DNA of 64,000 nt from Pseudonocardia sp. ICBG1293 (lineage in GTDB: Bacteria > Actinomycetota > Actinomycetes > Mycobacteriales > Pseudonocardiaceae): positions 682,001-746,000 of the forward strand of contig NZ_JAHLEL010000038.1 of NCBI RefSeq assembly GCF_020131355.1, read 5' to 3'. The notes beneath the pieces were generated by a model. It saw only the letters and a program-made list of their open reading frames with translations. It was not told where the DNA came from and ran no database searches. Each line of letters begins with the position of its first letter. Positions within the stretch are counted from its first letter, which is position 1. The translations under genes and the position numbers were made by a program. Shown one piece after another: positions 43,153-55,300 of the stretch.

Positions 43153-46100
43153 ATGAACGAGACCGCGCAGCGGACGGGCCCGCCGATCGCCGTGATCGGG
43201 GTGAGCGCGCTGCTCCCGGGCGAGACCGGTCCCGGGGGCTTCTGGCGGACGGTGGTGTCCGGCACCGACCACGTCACCGACGTACCGCCCACGCACTGGC
43301 TCGTGGCCGACCACTACGACCCCGACCCGGCCGCGCCGGACAAGAGCTACGCCCACCGCGGCGCGTTCCTGTCCCCGGTGCCCTTCGACCCGCTCGCCTT
43401 CGGCATCCCGCCACGGGCCATCGAGGCGACCGACACCAGCCAGCTCCTCGCGATGGTCGCCGCGGAGCAGCTCCTCTCCTCGCTCGGTCCGGACGGGTTG
43501 TCCTCGGTGGACCGTGAGCGCACGAGTGTGATCCTCGGTACCTCGTCGCTGGAGCTGCTCACCACGATGGGTGCGCGGATCCAGCGTTCGGTGTGGCTCG
43601 ACGCGATGCGGGAGAGCGGCATCGGTGAGGCCGAGGCCGAGGCGGTGTGCGACCGGATCGCGGCCCGCTACGTGCCGTGGCAGGAGGCGACCCTGCCCGG
43701 CCTGCTGAGCAACGTGGTCGCGGGCCGGGTGGCGCACCGGTTCGACCTGCACGGCAGCAACTACACCACCGACGCCGCCTGTGCGAGCTCGCTCGCCGCG
43801 GTGTCCAGCGCGGTCAACGAGCTCGCCGTCGGGCAGGCCGACCTCGTCGTCACCGGCGGGGTGGACACCCTCAACGACCCGGTGATGTACACGTGCTTCA
43901 GCAAGACCCCCGCGCTGTCCCCGACCGGGGACTGCCGGCCGTTCGCCGACGACGCCGACGGGATGATCCTCGGCGAGGGCATCGTGATGTTCGCCCTGCG
44001 CAGGCTGGCCGACGCCGAGCGCGACGGCGACCGGATCATGGCGGTGATCCGCGGGATCGGGACGGCATCGGACGGCCGGGGCGGGGCGATCTACGCGCCC
44101 CGGGCCGGCGGCCAGGCGCGTGCCCTGCGGCGTGCCTACGAGTCGGCCGGGTACGGCCCGGAGACGGTGGAACTCGTCGAGGCCCACGGCACCGGCACCG
44201 TGGCCGGGGACGCGGCGGAGTTCGCCGCGCTGCGCACGGTCTTCACCGAGTCCGGCCGGACCGGTACCGGGTGGTGCGCGCTGGGGTCGGTGAAGTCGCA
44301 GGTCGGTCACACCAAGCACACCGCGGGGGCCGCGGGTCTGCTCAAGGCCGTCCTGGCGCTGCAGCACCGGGTACTGCCCCCGACGATCAAGGTGGACCGG
44401 CCCAACCCCCGGCTCGGGATCGAGGACAGTCCCTTCTACCTGAACACCCGGGCCCGTCCCTGGGTCAGCGACGGCAGCCATCCCCGCCGGGCCGGCGTCT
44501 CCAGCTTCGGTTTCGGCGGCACGGACTTCCACGTCACCCTGGAGGAGCACGTCGCGGCGCCGGGCGCGGTACGGCCGGCGCGGTTGCGCGCGTCGTCCAG
44601 CGAGGCGGTGCTCCTCGCCGCGGCCTCGCCGGCCGCACTGGTCGCCGAGGCCCGGTCCCGTGCCGGGGAGGCCCGCGACCTGGTCGCCCTCGCCCGGCGC
44701 AGCCACACCGCGTTCGATCCCGGTGCGCCGTGCCGGCTGGGGCTGGTCGCGAGCTCGACGGCCGACCTGGCGGCGGAGCTCCGCGCGGCCGCGGACCGGA
44801 TCGAATCCGCGCCGGAGGTGTCGTTCGACGGCCCCGGCGGGACGGTCTACGGCGCGGCGACCGCCGACCGGGGCCGGGTGGCGTTCCTGTTCTCCGGCCA
44901 GGGCAGCCAGTACGTGGGCATGGGCGCCGAGCTGGCGATGCTGTTCCCCGAGGCGCTGGAGCGCTGGGACGCCGTCGCCGCGGCGCACGGGACCGGGGAC
45001 GAGCCGCTGCACCGGGTCGTGTTCCCGCCACCGGCGTTCTCCGACGAGGACCGTGCTGCCCAGCGGGCACGGCTGACCCGCACCGAGTGGGCGCAGCCGG
45101 CGCTCGCCGCGCAGAGCCTCGCCACCTTGGGGCTGCTCGAGCGCCTCGGGGTACGCCCCGACGTCGTGGGTGGGCACAGCTTCGGTGAGCTCGTGGCCCT
45201 GCACGCCGCCGGGTGCGTCGACGCGCAGACCCTGGTCGAGCTCGCCCGGCGGCGGGGTGAGCTCATGCGGGACGCGGCCGACGTGCCGGGCGCGATGGCC
45301 GCACTGGTCGGGAGCGTCGACGAGGCACGCGAGCTGGCCGCGGCCACCGGTTCCGACGAGCTGTGGGTGGCCAACCACAACGCACCCAGCCAGGTCGTCG
45401 TGTCCGGTTCCGCGACGGCGGTGGAGGCCTTCGAGCGCGCGGCCGCCGAGGCCGGGCGCACCGTGCGCCGGCTGGAGGCGTCCGGTGCCTTCCACAGCCC
45501 ACTGGTCGCGGGTGCCGCCGTGCCGTTCCGCCGGGCGCTGCGGGACGCGACCGTCGCCGCCCCCCTGCTCCCGGTCTACGCGTGTGCGGACGCGACGGTC
45601 TACCCGGACGATCCGGATGCGGTCCGCGACGGATTGGCCCGCCAGCTGGAGGTCCCGGTCCGCTTCGTCGACCAGATCGAGGCGATGTACGCCGACGGGG
45701 TGCGGACGTTCGTCGAGATCGGCGCGAACGCGACGCTGACCCGTTTCACCGGGGAGATCCTCGCCGGGCGTGAGCACCGCGCCGTCGGCCTGGACCGGGC
45801 GTCGGCGACCGGGGTCGACGCGGTGCACGAGGCACTGGTCCGGCTGGCCGTCGGCGGGGTCGGCGTCGACCTCGCGGCGCTGTGGTCGTCGTACGAACCC
45901 CTGAAGGAGGACCACGGAGTGGATGCACGGACGCCGGCGATGAGCGTCGAGCTGCTCGGAGCCAACTACGGCAAGCCGTACCCGAGGACCGAGGAGGCAC
46001 CGCCGGCGCGGCCGGCCGCAGCCCCGCCGTCGCGTCCGGCCACACCGGCTCCGCCCGCCGGCCCGCCGGCCGCGGCCCCCACCCACCCGGTGGCCGACGC

Positions 46101-49100
46101 CCCCACCCGGCCGGCGGCCGCGACCCCCACCCGCCCCGTGCCCGGTGTCCCGGACGGCCCGGCCCCCGCGCCCTCCACCGGTCCGGCGCCCGCTCCGCTC
46201 CCGGTCGCGGTCCGGGCCGCGGCCGTGGAGCCGCACCACCCTTCCGGCCCGCACCGCGGCGCATCCGAGGCCGCCGGTGGGGTGGAGTGGCTGCGCGTGC
46301 TCCAGGAGACCCAGCGCCAGGCCGGCGCGGCCCACGCCGCCTACCAGCGGGCGATGGCGGAGTCCCATCTCGCGTTCCTGCGGCTGTCCGAGACCGCGCT
46401 GGCCGGGTTGGCCGGGAGCCCCGCACCATCCCCGGTGTCGTCGCCCGCGCTCCCGCAGGCCGCGTGGGCCCCCGAGCCGGAGCCGTACGCGTGGTCCGAG
46501 CCCGCACCCGGGACGGCCGCCGGATCCGATCCGGCGCCCCGGCCGGTGCCCGCGTCCCCGCCGGTGCCCGCACCTGAGGCGATGCCCGCACCTGAGGTGA
46601 TGCCCGAGCCCCCGGCGGCACACCCGGCGGCCGGCACGGCCCCTGCCGAGCACGCCGAGCCGGCGGTCCCGGCAGGACCCCGGCCCGGCTCCGGGCCGGT
46701 CCCGGAGGTCACCGGTCCGGGATCCGCCGTGTCGGTGGGTGTGGGGTCGGTGGGTGTCGAGGGGTTGTTGGGGGTGGTGGCGGACAAGACGGGTTATCCG
46801 GTGGACGTCCTGGATGTGGGGATGGAGCTGGAGTCGGATCTGGGGATCGATTCGATCAAGCGTGTGGAGATCCTGTCGGCGGCGCGGGAGAGGTTCGGTC
46901 CGTTCGCGGAGGTGGATCCGGCGGAGTTGGGTGCGGCGCGGACGTTGGGTGATGTGGCTGCGCTGCTGGGTGTGGGGTCGTCCCCCGACGCCCCCGGCAC
47001 CGGCGCGACCGCGGGCGACGAGCGGGCCGCCGAGCCGGTCGGCCCCGCGCCCGCACCGCAGCCTGCCCCCGCGTCCACGGCGGGGCCCCGGCGGCTCACC
47101 GTCCGCCCCGCTCCGGTTCCCGCCGCGGGCACGGCCCTGCCCGGGCTGACCGCCGGCGACGTCGTGGTCACCGGGGAACCCGAGGCACTGGTCAGCCGGC
47201 TCGCCGAGGAGCTCACCGCCCACGGCGTCGACGCCCGCTCCGCGGTGTCGGTGCCACCCGGCGTCCACGGCGTGGTCCACCTCGCAGGCCTCGGTACCGG
47301 CGACGCGCTCGGCACGGCCTGGTCCGCCTTCTCCCGGGCCCGGGAGTTCGCGGCCACCCGGGCACCCGGTGCCGGTGTGTTCGTCACGGTGCAGGACACC
47401 GGCGGCGACTTCGGCACCACCGGCGTCACGGCCCCGCGGCCCGGTGGCGGCGTCGCCGCGCTGACCCGTACCGCGGCCCGGGAGTGGCCGGGTACCGGCG
47501 TCAAGGCGCTCGACGTCGACACCGCGGGCCGCAGCGCCGACGAGGTCGCCCGGCTCGTCGCCACGGAGCTGCTGACCGGCGGCGCCGCCACCGACGTCGG
47601 CCTGTCCGAGGCGGGCCGCGCGGTGCTGGAGACGGTGGAGCTCCCGCCGCCGGCCCTCCCCGTCGACCCCCGGATCGGCCCGTCGTCGGTGATCGTCGCC
47701 AGCGGCGGCGGCCGCGGGGTCACCGCGGCCGCCCTGGTCGCGCTGGCCCAGCGGTGCTCGCCCCGGATCGTGCTGCTCGGCCGCACACCACTGACCGAGG
47801 AGCCCGCGGCCTTCCGGCACGCGCAGGACGAGGACGCCGTCCGCCGGGCCGTCGTCGAGCAGCTCCGGGGCGCGGGCTCGGTGCCGTCACCGCGGAGCAT
47901 CCGGACCGGGACCGACGGGGTGCTCGCCGTCCGGGAGATCCGGGCGACGCTGCGTGCACTGGAGGCAGCCGGGTCCCCTGCGCGGTACGTGGTCGCCGAC
48001 GTGACCGACCCCGCGGCGGTCCGGGACGCGCTGGCCGGGGTGCGCGCGGAGTGGGGCCCGGTCACCGGCGTCGTCCACGGGGCGGGCGTGCTGGCCGACA
48101 AGTACATCGTGGACAAGACCGACGAGCAGTTCGGCACGGTGCTGGACACCAAGGTCGGCGGGCTGCGGGCGCTGCTGGCCGCGGTCGAGGACGATCCGCT
48201 CGACCTGCTGTGCGTGTTCTCCTCGGTCGCGGCGTGCGACGGCAACGCCGGCCAGAGCGACTACGCGGTGGCGAACGAGATCGCCACCGCGCTGGCCGCG
48301 GCGGAGGGGCTCCGGCGGCCGGGATGCCTGGTGCGCTCGATCGCCTGGGGTCCGTGGGACGGCGGCATGGTCGACGCCGCCCTCGCCGACCGTTTCCGGG
48401 CCGCGGGCATCCGCCCGATGACCCTCGCCGACGGCGCGCGGGCCTTCGTGGACGAGGTCCTCGGCGAGCACGAACCGCTCTGCGTCGTGCGGACCGACGG
48501 GCGTCCGGCGACGGCCCGTGCCGTGGGCGGGGAGCTGACCCCGTCCGTACGCGGCCTGCCCGTCCTGGCGGACCACGCCGTCGCGGGGACCCCGGTGCTC
48601 CCGCTCGCCCTGATGATCGAGTGGCTCATCGGTGCCGCCCGCGGTGTGCCGGGGGCGTCCGGTGTCGGGCTGGCGGACCTGGAGGTACTCAGCAAGATCG
48701 CGTTCGACGGTCCGGACGGTGGCCCCGGCACGCTGCGGCTGACCGTCGGCGGCGAACCGGGCGGCCCCGTACGGCTCGGCATCGAGGGTCGGCGCCCGCA
48801 CGCCCGTGCGGTCGTCGACGAGGCGCCGGCCCGGCCGGAGACGCCGTGGGAGGTATTCGACGGCCTGCGTCCGCTGGGCCGCGACACCTACGACGGGCAC
48901 GTCCTGTTCCACGGTCCGGCGTTCCGGTCGATCGTCGGGTTCGACGGGCGCAACCGGGCCGGGGCGAGCGGCACCCTTGCCGGGACGTCCCGGTTCGGCT
49001 GGCCGGAGGCGGACCGGCACACCGACCCGGCCGCCGTCGACGGGGCGCTGCAGCTCGCGACCCTGTGGGCCGAGGGCGTGCTGGGGACAGCGGTGCTGCC

Positions 49101-49296
49101 GATGGGGGTGAGCGGGTTCCACTGCCCGGTGCCCGGTGCGGTGCCGGACACGGCGACGGCCCGGGTCCGCGGCGGGCCGGTCGGCGCCAGCGAGGCCCGG
49201 TGCGACGTGCGGGTGTCCGACCCGGACGGTCGGGTCCTGTTCGAGCTGCGCGGGGTCCGGCTGGTCGCCCGGCCCGACGACGCCCCGTCGGACTAG
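43153..49296 (+). CDS. PfaA-like polyketide/PUFA synthase, KS-AT-ACP-KR-DH
   Basis: A 2,047-residue iterative synthase. The ketosynthase is at 10-470 (active Cys210 in DAACASSLAAV; EAHGTGTVAGD; KSQVGHTKHTAGAAG). The acyltransferase is at about 560-920 (Ser676 in GGHSFGELVAL; LFSGQGSQYVGMG). A Pro/Ala-rich linker, a helix (QETQRQAGAAHAAYQRAMAE) and one ACP follow, with Ser1234 in SDLGIDSIKRVEIL. The ketoreductase is at about 1510-1760 (SGGGRGVTAAAL; Tyr1704 in SDYAVANEIA). The dehydratase is at 1790-2045, with His1808 in LADHAVAGTPVLP and Asp1963 in DGALQ. This is the PfaA order, but with one ACP where PUFA synthases usually have four to nine in tandem. ATG with GAGGAG upstream, 10 bp after pfaD. 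The ACP segment has codon use unlike the rest of the gene. Confidence 0.93.
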   Translation: MNETAQRTGPPIAVIGVSALLPGETGPGGFWRTVVSGTDHVTDVPPTHWLVADHYDPDPAAPDKSYAHRGAFLSPVPFDPLAFGIPPRAIEATDTSQLLAMVAAEQLLSSLGPDGLSSVDRERTSVILGTSSLELLTTMGARIQRSVWLDAMRESGIGEAEAEAVCDRIAARYVPWQEATLPGLLSNVVAGRVAHRFDLHGSNYTTDAACASSLAAVSSAVNELAVGQADLVVTGGVDTLNDPVMYTCFSKTPALSPTGDCRPFADDADGMILGEGIVMFALRRLADAERDGDRIMAVIRGIGTASDGRGGAIYAPRAGGQARALRRAYESAGYGPETVELVEAHGTGTVAGDAAEFAALRTVFTESGRTGTGWCALGSVKSQVGHTKHTAGAAGLLKAVLALQHRVLPPTIKVDRPNPRLGIEDSPFYLNTRARPWVSDGSHPRRAGVSSFGFGGTDFHVTLEEHVAAPGAVRPARLRASSSEAVLLAAASPAALVAEARSRAGEARDLVALARRSHTAFDPGAPCRLGLVASSTADLAAELRAAADRIESAPEVSFDGPGGTVYGAATADRGRVAFLFSGQGSQYVGMGAELAMLFPEALERWDAVAAAHGTGDEPLHRVVFPPPAFSDEDRAAQRARLTRTEWAQPALAAQSLATLGLLERLGVRPDVVGGHSFGELVALHAAGCVDAQTLVELARRRGELMRDAADVPGAMAALVGSVDEARELAAATGSDELWVANHNAPSQVVVSGSATAVEAFERAAAEAGRTVRRLEASGAFHSPLVAGAAVPFRRALRDATVAAPLLPVYACADATVYPDDPDAVRDGLARQLEVPVRFVDQIEAMYADGVRTFVEIGANATLTRFTGEILAGREHRAVGLDRASATGVDAVHEALVRLAVGGVGVDLAALWSSYEPLKEDHGVDARTPAMSVELLGANYGKPYPRTEEAPPARPAAAPPSRPATPAPPAGPPAAAPTHPVADAPTRPAAATPTRPVPGVPDGPAPAPSTGPAPAPLPVAVRAAAVEPHHPSGPHRGASEAAGGVEWLRVLQETQRQAGAAHAAYQRAMAESHLAFLRLSETALAGLAGSPAPSPVSSPALPQAAWAPEPEPYAWSEPAPGTAAGSDPAPRPVPASPPVPAPEAMPAPEVMPEPPAAHPAAGTAPAEHAEPAVPAGPRPGSGPVPEVTGPGSAVSVGVGSVGVEGLLGVVADKTGYPVDVLDVGMELESDLGIDSIKRVEILSAARERFGPFAEVDPAELGAARTLGDVAALLGVGSSPDAPGTGATAGDERAAEPVGPAPAPQPAPASTAGPRRLTVRPAPVPAAGTALPGLTAGDVVVTGEPEALVSRLAEELTAHGVDARSAVSVPPGVHGVVHLAGLGTGDALGTAWSAFSRAREFAATRAPGAGVFVTVQDTGGDFGTTGVTAPRPGGGVAALTRTAAREWPGTGVKALDVDTAGRSADEVARLVATELLTGGAATDVGLSEAGRAVLETVELPPPALPVDPRIGPSSVIVASGGGRGVTAAALVALAQRCSPRIVLLGRTPLTEEPAAFRHAQDEDAVRRAVVEQLRGAGSVPSPRSIRTGTDGVLAVREIRATLRALEAAGSPARYVVADVTDPAAVRDALAGVRAEWGPVTGVVHGAGVLADKYIVDKTDEQFGTVLDTKVGGLRALLAAVEDDPLDLLCVFSSVAACDGNAGQSDYAVANEIATALAAAEGLRRPGCLVRSIAWGPWDGGMVDAALADRFRAAGIRPMTLADGARAFVDEVLGEHEPLCVVRTDGRPATARAVGGELTPSVRGLPVLADHAVAGTPVLPLALMIEWLIGAARGVPGASGVGLADLEVLSKIAFDGPDGGPGTLRLTVGGEPGGPVRLGIEGRRPHARAVVDEAPARPETPWEVFDGLRPLGRDTYDGHVLFHGPAFRSIVGFDGRNRAGASGTLAGTSRFGWPEADRHTDPAAVDGALQLATLWAEGVLGTAVLPMGVSGFHCPVPGAVPDTATARVRGGPVGASEARCDVRVSDPDGRVLFELRGVRLVARPDDAPSD

Positions 49297-49308
49297 GAGG
49301 TCCCGGAC

Positions 49309-52300
49309 GTGTTCGAACCCGTGGCGGTGGTGGGCCGGGGCTGCGTGCTGCCCGAGGCACCGGATCCGGACGTCTTCTGGGACAACGTGGCAGGTGGTCG
49401 TCGCAGCATCGGTGACGTCCCCGCCGGACGCTGGCGGCTGCCGGCGTCCGCGGTGGCCGGCCTCGTGGGGCCCGCACCGGCGCCGGTGCGCAGCGCCACC
49501 GGCGGTTACGTCGGTGACGTCGTCGCGGACGCCGCCGCGCGCGGGGTCGATCCCGGTGGGCTCCTCGTCGGCGCCGACACGATCGCCGCGCTCGACCCGT
49601 CGGCGCGATGGGCGTTGTACGCCACGGCGGCCGCCCTGCGCGAGGCGGGGGACGGGGTGCCACCCGACCGCGCCGGACTGGTCCTCGGCACGTTGTCGAT
49701 GCCGACCGACGGCATGGTCCGCTACGCCGAGGACGTCTGGTTCGCGGGCCACCCGGACCTGCGGAACGCACCGGACGGACAGCGCCCCGTTGCCCGCGAC
49801 CGGTTCTCCTCGGCGACCCCCACGCACCTGACGGCGGCAGCGCTCGGCCTCGGCGCCGGTGCGTTCGCGTTGGACGCGGCCTGTGCGTCGTCGTTGTACG
49901 CGATCAAGCTCGCCTGCGACCGGCTGCACGACCGCACCGCGGACCTGATGGTCGCCGGTGCGGTCAACCGGGTGGACGATCTGGCGGTCCACCTCGCGTT
50001 CAGTGCGCTGGGAGCGCTCAGCCCGTCCGGGCGCAGCCGCCCGTTCCACCGGGAGGCCGACGGGCTCGTCCCGGCGGAGGGCAGCGCCGTCGTCGCGCTC
50101 ATGCGGTGGGAGGACGCGCGGGCGGCGGACGTCCGGATCCTCGGCGTGATCCGCGGGATCGGGCTCTCCAACGACGGTCGCGCCGCGGGCCTGCTGGTGC
50201 CCTCGGAGGAGGGGCAGCTCCGGGCGCTGCACCGTGCGTACTCCGAGGCCGGGGTCGCACCGGAGTCGGTGTCCCTGCTGGAGTGCCACGCCACCGGGAC
50301 CGTGGTCGGTGACACCACCGAGGTCCGCAGTGCGGCGACGTTCTTCGCCGGGGCACGGGACCTGCCGATCGGGTCGGTGAAGTCGAACACCGGCCATCTC
50401 GTGACCGCGGCCGGTGCGGCGGGGCTGCTGAAGGTCCTCGGCGCGTTCGAGGCGGGGGTCCGGCCGCCGACGCTGTCCGCCGAGGAGCCGGTGGCCGCCC
50501 TCGACGGCACACCGATGCGGCTGCTGCGGGAGGCCGAGTCGTGGACCGGTCCCCGACGCGCGGGGATCAGCGCCTTCGGATTCGGCGGGAACAACGCCCA
50601 CCTGGTGATCGATGCCGGTCCACCCGACAGCGCGGCCGCGCTCGTGCCGCCGACCCGACCGGAGCCGGAGCCGGTCGCGATCGTGGCGATCGGTGCCCGG
50701 GTGGGCGACGGTGGGAGCTACGAGTCCTTCCGGGAGAGCCTGCTCGGCGGTGCCGGCCGGGTGGGCCCCGCCGAGCGCTACGACGTCTCCCTGGACGGTC
50801 TGCGGACCCCGCCCGCGGACCTGCGCGACGCACTCGGTCAGCAGGTCGCCGTGCTCGAGGCGGCCCGTGAGGCGACGCGCGGCACCGGGTTGCCGCGGGA
50901 ACGGACGACGGTGCTGATCGGCATGGGGTGCGACGCCGAGGTCGCGCGGCACCCGACCCGCGTGCGGGTCGCGGCCGGGGCCGGAGCGCTCGACGACGCG
51001 ATCCCGGACGCCCTCGCCGCGCCACTGGGTGCCCCCGGGGTGCTGGGCACGATGCCGAACCTCGTGGCCAACCGGATCAGCTCCCAGCTCGATCTCGCGG
51101 GCCCCGGCTTCACCGTCTCGGCGGAGGAGGCCTCCGGCCTCGTCGCGCTGGAGCTCGGTGTCCGCGCGCTGCGCGACGGCACGGCCGACGTCGCGCTCGT
51201 CGGGGCCGTGGACCTGTCCTGCGAGCCGGTCCACCGCCGGGCCTCGGCCGAGGTCGGGTGCGCGGGGGAACCCGGCGACGCCGCGGTGGTGCTCGTCCTC
51301 AAGCGGGCCTGGGCGGCCGACCGCGACGGCGACCCGGTGCTGGCGCTGATCGGCGGGAAGGAGGAGGCAGGTGCACCCGAGCTGGTCGTGGGCGACGCGC
51401 CGACCGGCGCGGACACGGGGCCTGCCGCGGCCCGGTTCGACCCCGCCACGGTCTTCGGTGTCCCGCACGCCGCGAAGGGACTGCTCGCCGTCGCGTGTGC
51501 GGCCGTCGCGCTGCGGCACGGAGCCGTGCCCCGCCCCGGGGCCGGGGCCGACCCGGCGCTCGGTATCCGCCGGGCCCGGGTCGCGGTCGAGGTGCTCGGG
51601 GCGCGCCCGGCCGGGGTCACGCTCACCGCGGCGGAGGTCGAACCGTGGGTCCCCGAGGCCGCGGTCCGGTCGTACGTGTTCTCCGGAGCCGGGGCCGGGG
51701 AGGCGATCGCCGCGGCCCGTGCGGGCCGCGAGGGTGACCACGGACCGGCACGCCTCGTCGTGCTCGCCGGGGACAGCGGGCAGCTGGCGGCCCGGACCGA
51801 GGCCGCCGCGCGGTGGCTCGACGGCCGTGGGGTGCGGCCGGAGGGCGTCGCCTTCCGTGCCCGACCGGTCGGCGGGGAGCTCGCCGCCGTCCACACCAAC
51901 GGATCGGCGAGCTACCCACGGATGGGGCGGGAGACGCTGCTGGCGTTCCCGGACGTGCTCGGCACGCTCGAACGGCGGTGCGGTCCGCTGCGCGACGTCG
52001 CGGGCTGGGCCTACACCGGCACGGGGGACGACGCCCCGCACGTCCTCGACCGGATCTGGGGGGCCGCGCTGCTCGGGCAGCTGCACGCCGAGATCGGCCG
52101 CGACGTGCTCGGCCTGCGTCCGACGGCGGTGCTGGGATACTCCTCCGGCGAGACCACCGCGCTGGTCGCCACCGGCGCGTGGCGGGACGTGCCGCAGCTC
52201 GTCGAGGACACGCGACGGTCCCCGTTGTTCACCCACGAGGTCGCCGGGGACCTCGCCGCGGTGCACCGCGCGTGGCGTGCGCACGGCGTCCGGGGCGGCC

Positions 52301-55300
52301 GGTGGGCGGCCCACCTGGTGAGCGCGGGGGCCGGCGCGGTCCGCGACGCGATCGCGGACGAGCCCACCGCACACCTCATGGCCGTCAGTGCCCCCGGCCT
52401 CTGCGTGCTGGGGGGAGAGGCCACGGCCTGTGCCCGGGTCATCGCCCGGCTCGGTGCCCACGCCGTCGCGCTGGACTACGACATCGCCGTCCACATCCCC
52501 GAGGTCGAACGCGTGCGGGAGCCCTGGCGCGCGTTGCACGACCGGCCCACCATCGAGGTGCCGGACGTGCGCTTCTACTCGTGTGCGAGCCACGACTCCT
52601 ACACCGTGTCCCGGTCCACGGCCGCCGATGCGATCACCGAGCAGGCGGTCGGCACCATCGACTTCGTCGCCACGGTGGAACAGGCGTGGCGCGACGGGGT
52701 GCGGGTGTTCGTCGAGCACGGCCCGCGCGGGCTGTGCACCGGGTGGATCGATGCGATCCTCGGTGACCGGGAGCACCTGGCCGTCGCGCTGGACTCGGCG
52801 GACGGGGGCGGGATCCGCAGCCTGACCCGGGCGGTCGCGGGCCTGCGCGCCGCGGGCGTCCCGGTACGGGACGGCGCGCTGTTCGACCGGCTCGCCCCGC
52901 CGCCCGCGCCGCGGCGGCCCCGGGCGACCGTCGCCCTGCCCGCCCACCCGGCCCCGGTGGTCCTCCCGGACACCACCCCGGCCGAGCGTATGGCACCGGC
53001 TCCGGAGCTGCCCCCGGTGCCGGCCGAGCCGGTGCCGCCCCCGGTACCGGCGGAGCCGGGGCACCGCACCGCACCGCAGCCCGCTCCTCCGGCCGGTGCC
53101 GGCGTGGCACCCCGGCCGGGCCCCGAGGGGCCGGCCCACGGGTTCGCGGCGACCGCGCGGATCCACCGGCAGTTCCTCGACGAGCAGGGTGAGGTCCACC
53201 GCCGGTATCTCGCGGTGGCGAGCCGGGCCCAGGAAGTGCTCCTCCGGCACTCCCGCGGGGTGTCCGCGCCGCCGTCCGGACCGGTCCCGCACACGTCCCC
53301 GTCACCGGCACCGCCCGTGGCTCCGGGTTCGCCCGGAGCCACGGACCGTCCGCAGCCCGCAGCGCCGCGGCGGTTCGGCCGCGCGGAACTGGAGGTGCTC
53401 GCCGCAGGCCGGGTGGCCGACGTCCTCGGCCCGGCGTTCGCCGAGCAGGACGGTTTCCGCCGTCAGGTGCGGATGCCCATGCCCCCGATGCTGCTGGCGG
53501 ACCGGGTGACCGGCATCGACGCCGAGCAGGGCCGGCTCGGCACCGGGACGATCCGCACCGAGACCGACGTCGAACCCGGGAGCTGGTACCTCGATCCCGC
53601 CGGGCGGATGCCGACCGGTCTCATGATCGAGGCGGGCCAGGCAGACCTGCTGCTGATCAGCTGGATGGGAGTGGACCTGCTGAACCGGGGCGAGCGGGTC
53701 TACCGGCTCCTCGGGTGCGAGGTCACGTTCCACGGCCCGCCCCCGGTCCCCGGGGAGACGCTGGCCTTCGACATCCACATCGACGGGCACGGCGAGCAGG
53801 GCGGTACCCGCCTGTTCTTCTTCCACTACGACTGCCGCGTCGACGGCGAGCTCCGGTTCAGCGTGCGCGCAGGCCAGGCCGGATTCTTCACCGATGCGGA
53901 GCTGGCGGGCTCCGGCGGCGTGCTGTGGGACCCGGCGGCCGATGCCCCCGACCCGGCCGCCCCCGCTGCCCCGCCCGCGCTCGCCACCGAGGCACGGTCC
54001 TTCTCCGCCGCCCAGGTCGTCGCGTTCTCCGACGGACGTCCGGACCTCTGCTTCGGCCCGGCCTGGCCTGGCACCCGGGCGCACGTACGGACGCCCCGCA
54101 TCGCCGACGGCCGGATGCTGCGCCTGGGCGAGATCACCGACTTCAGCCCGGACGGCGGCCCGTGGGGCCGCGGCCACCTGCGCGCCCGTACCGCCGTCTC
54201 CCCGGACGACTGGTACTTCGCGGGACACTTCAAGGACGACCCGTGCATGCCCGGCACGTTGATGTTCGAGGGCTGTCTGCAGGCGATGGCCTTCTGGCTC
54301 GCCGCCTCGGGTCACACCGCCGACGCCGACGGGTGGCGGTTCGAGCCGGTCACCGGCGTCACCCTGCCGATGCGTTGCCGGGGACAGGTGACCCCGCAGA
54401 GCCGGGAGATCGTCTACGAGGTGGTCGTGGCCGAGGTGTCGACGACCCCGGTCCCGACCGTGATCGCCGACGTCCTCTGCACGGTCGACGGGTTGCCGGC
54501 CTTCCACGTGCGTCGGGCGGGCCTGCGCCTCGTCCCGGACTGGCCGCTCGCGGCGCGGCCCCCGGCCGAGCGGACCGGTTCCGACCCGCGGGCCGCCGTC
54601 GCCGGGGGCGTCCGCTTCGACGCGGTGGCCCTGCTGGCCTCCGCCCGCGGCAGGCCCAGCGACGCGTTCGGAGCCGGTTACCGGGTCTTCGACGGTGTCC
54701 GCCGGGCGCCCCGCCTGCCCGGCCCGCCGTTCCTGTTCGTCTCCCGGATCGTGTCGGTCGACTCGCCACCGGCCACGATGTGGGCGGGTGCCCAGGTCGT
54801 CGCGGAGTACGACGTCGACCCGCGGGCCTGGTACTGGGACGACGCCGGGGTGCTGCCCGCATCGGTGCTGATGGAGGTGGCGCTCCAGCCGTGCGGATGG
54901 CTGGCGTCCTACACCGGGTGCGCGCTCAGCTCCGACGACGACCTGGTCTTCCGCAACCTCGACGGTGCGGCCACGGTGCTGTCGGAGGTGACCCCGGCGA
55001 CCGGGGCGATCCGGACGACGGCCCGGCTGCGCGACGTCTCCACCCACGGCGGCACGATCATCGTCTCGTTCGACCTGCGCTGCGAGGCCGACGGCGTGCC
55101 GCTGGTGGACGCGTCGAGCGTGTTCGGGTTCTTCCCGCGCGCCGCCGTCGCCGACCGGACCGGACTCCGGGTGACCGACGAGGAACGCGCAGGTCTCGTG
55201 GCCGGGGGGACCCCGGCCGAGCCGGCCCCTGCCGAACCCGACCCCGGGGCGGCCGGCCTGCCGGGCTCGGCGCTGTGGGACCGCGTCCGGCTGCTGGAGC

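Noticed and set aside
43153..49296. Enediyne-type polyketide synthase
   Set aside because: The KS-AT-ACP-KR-DH order is shared, but the protein ends after DH, and the partners are PfaC- and PfaD-like rather than the enediyne cassette.
43120..53292. Very long minus-strand open frames opposite the synthase genes (over 1,500 codons each)
   Set aside because: They mirror the GC-rich third positions of the plus-strand synthase genes, have no recognisable domains and are rich in Arg/Gly/Pro/Val. They are antisense shadows.
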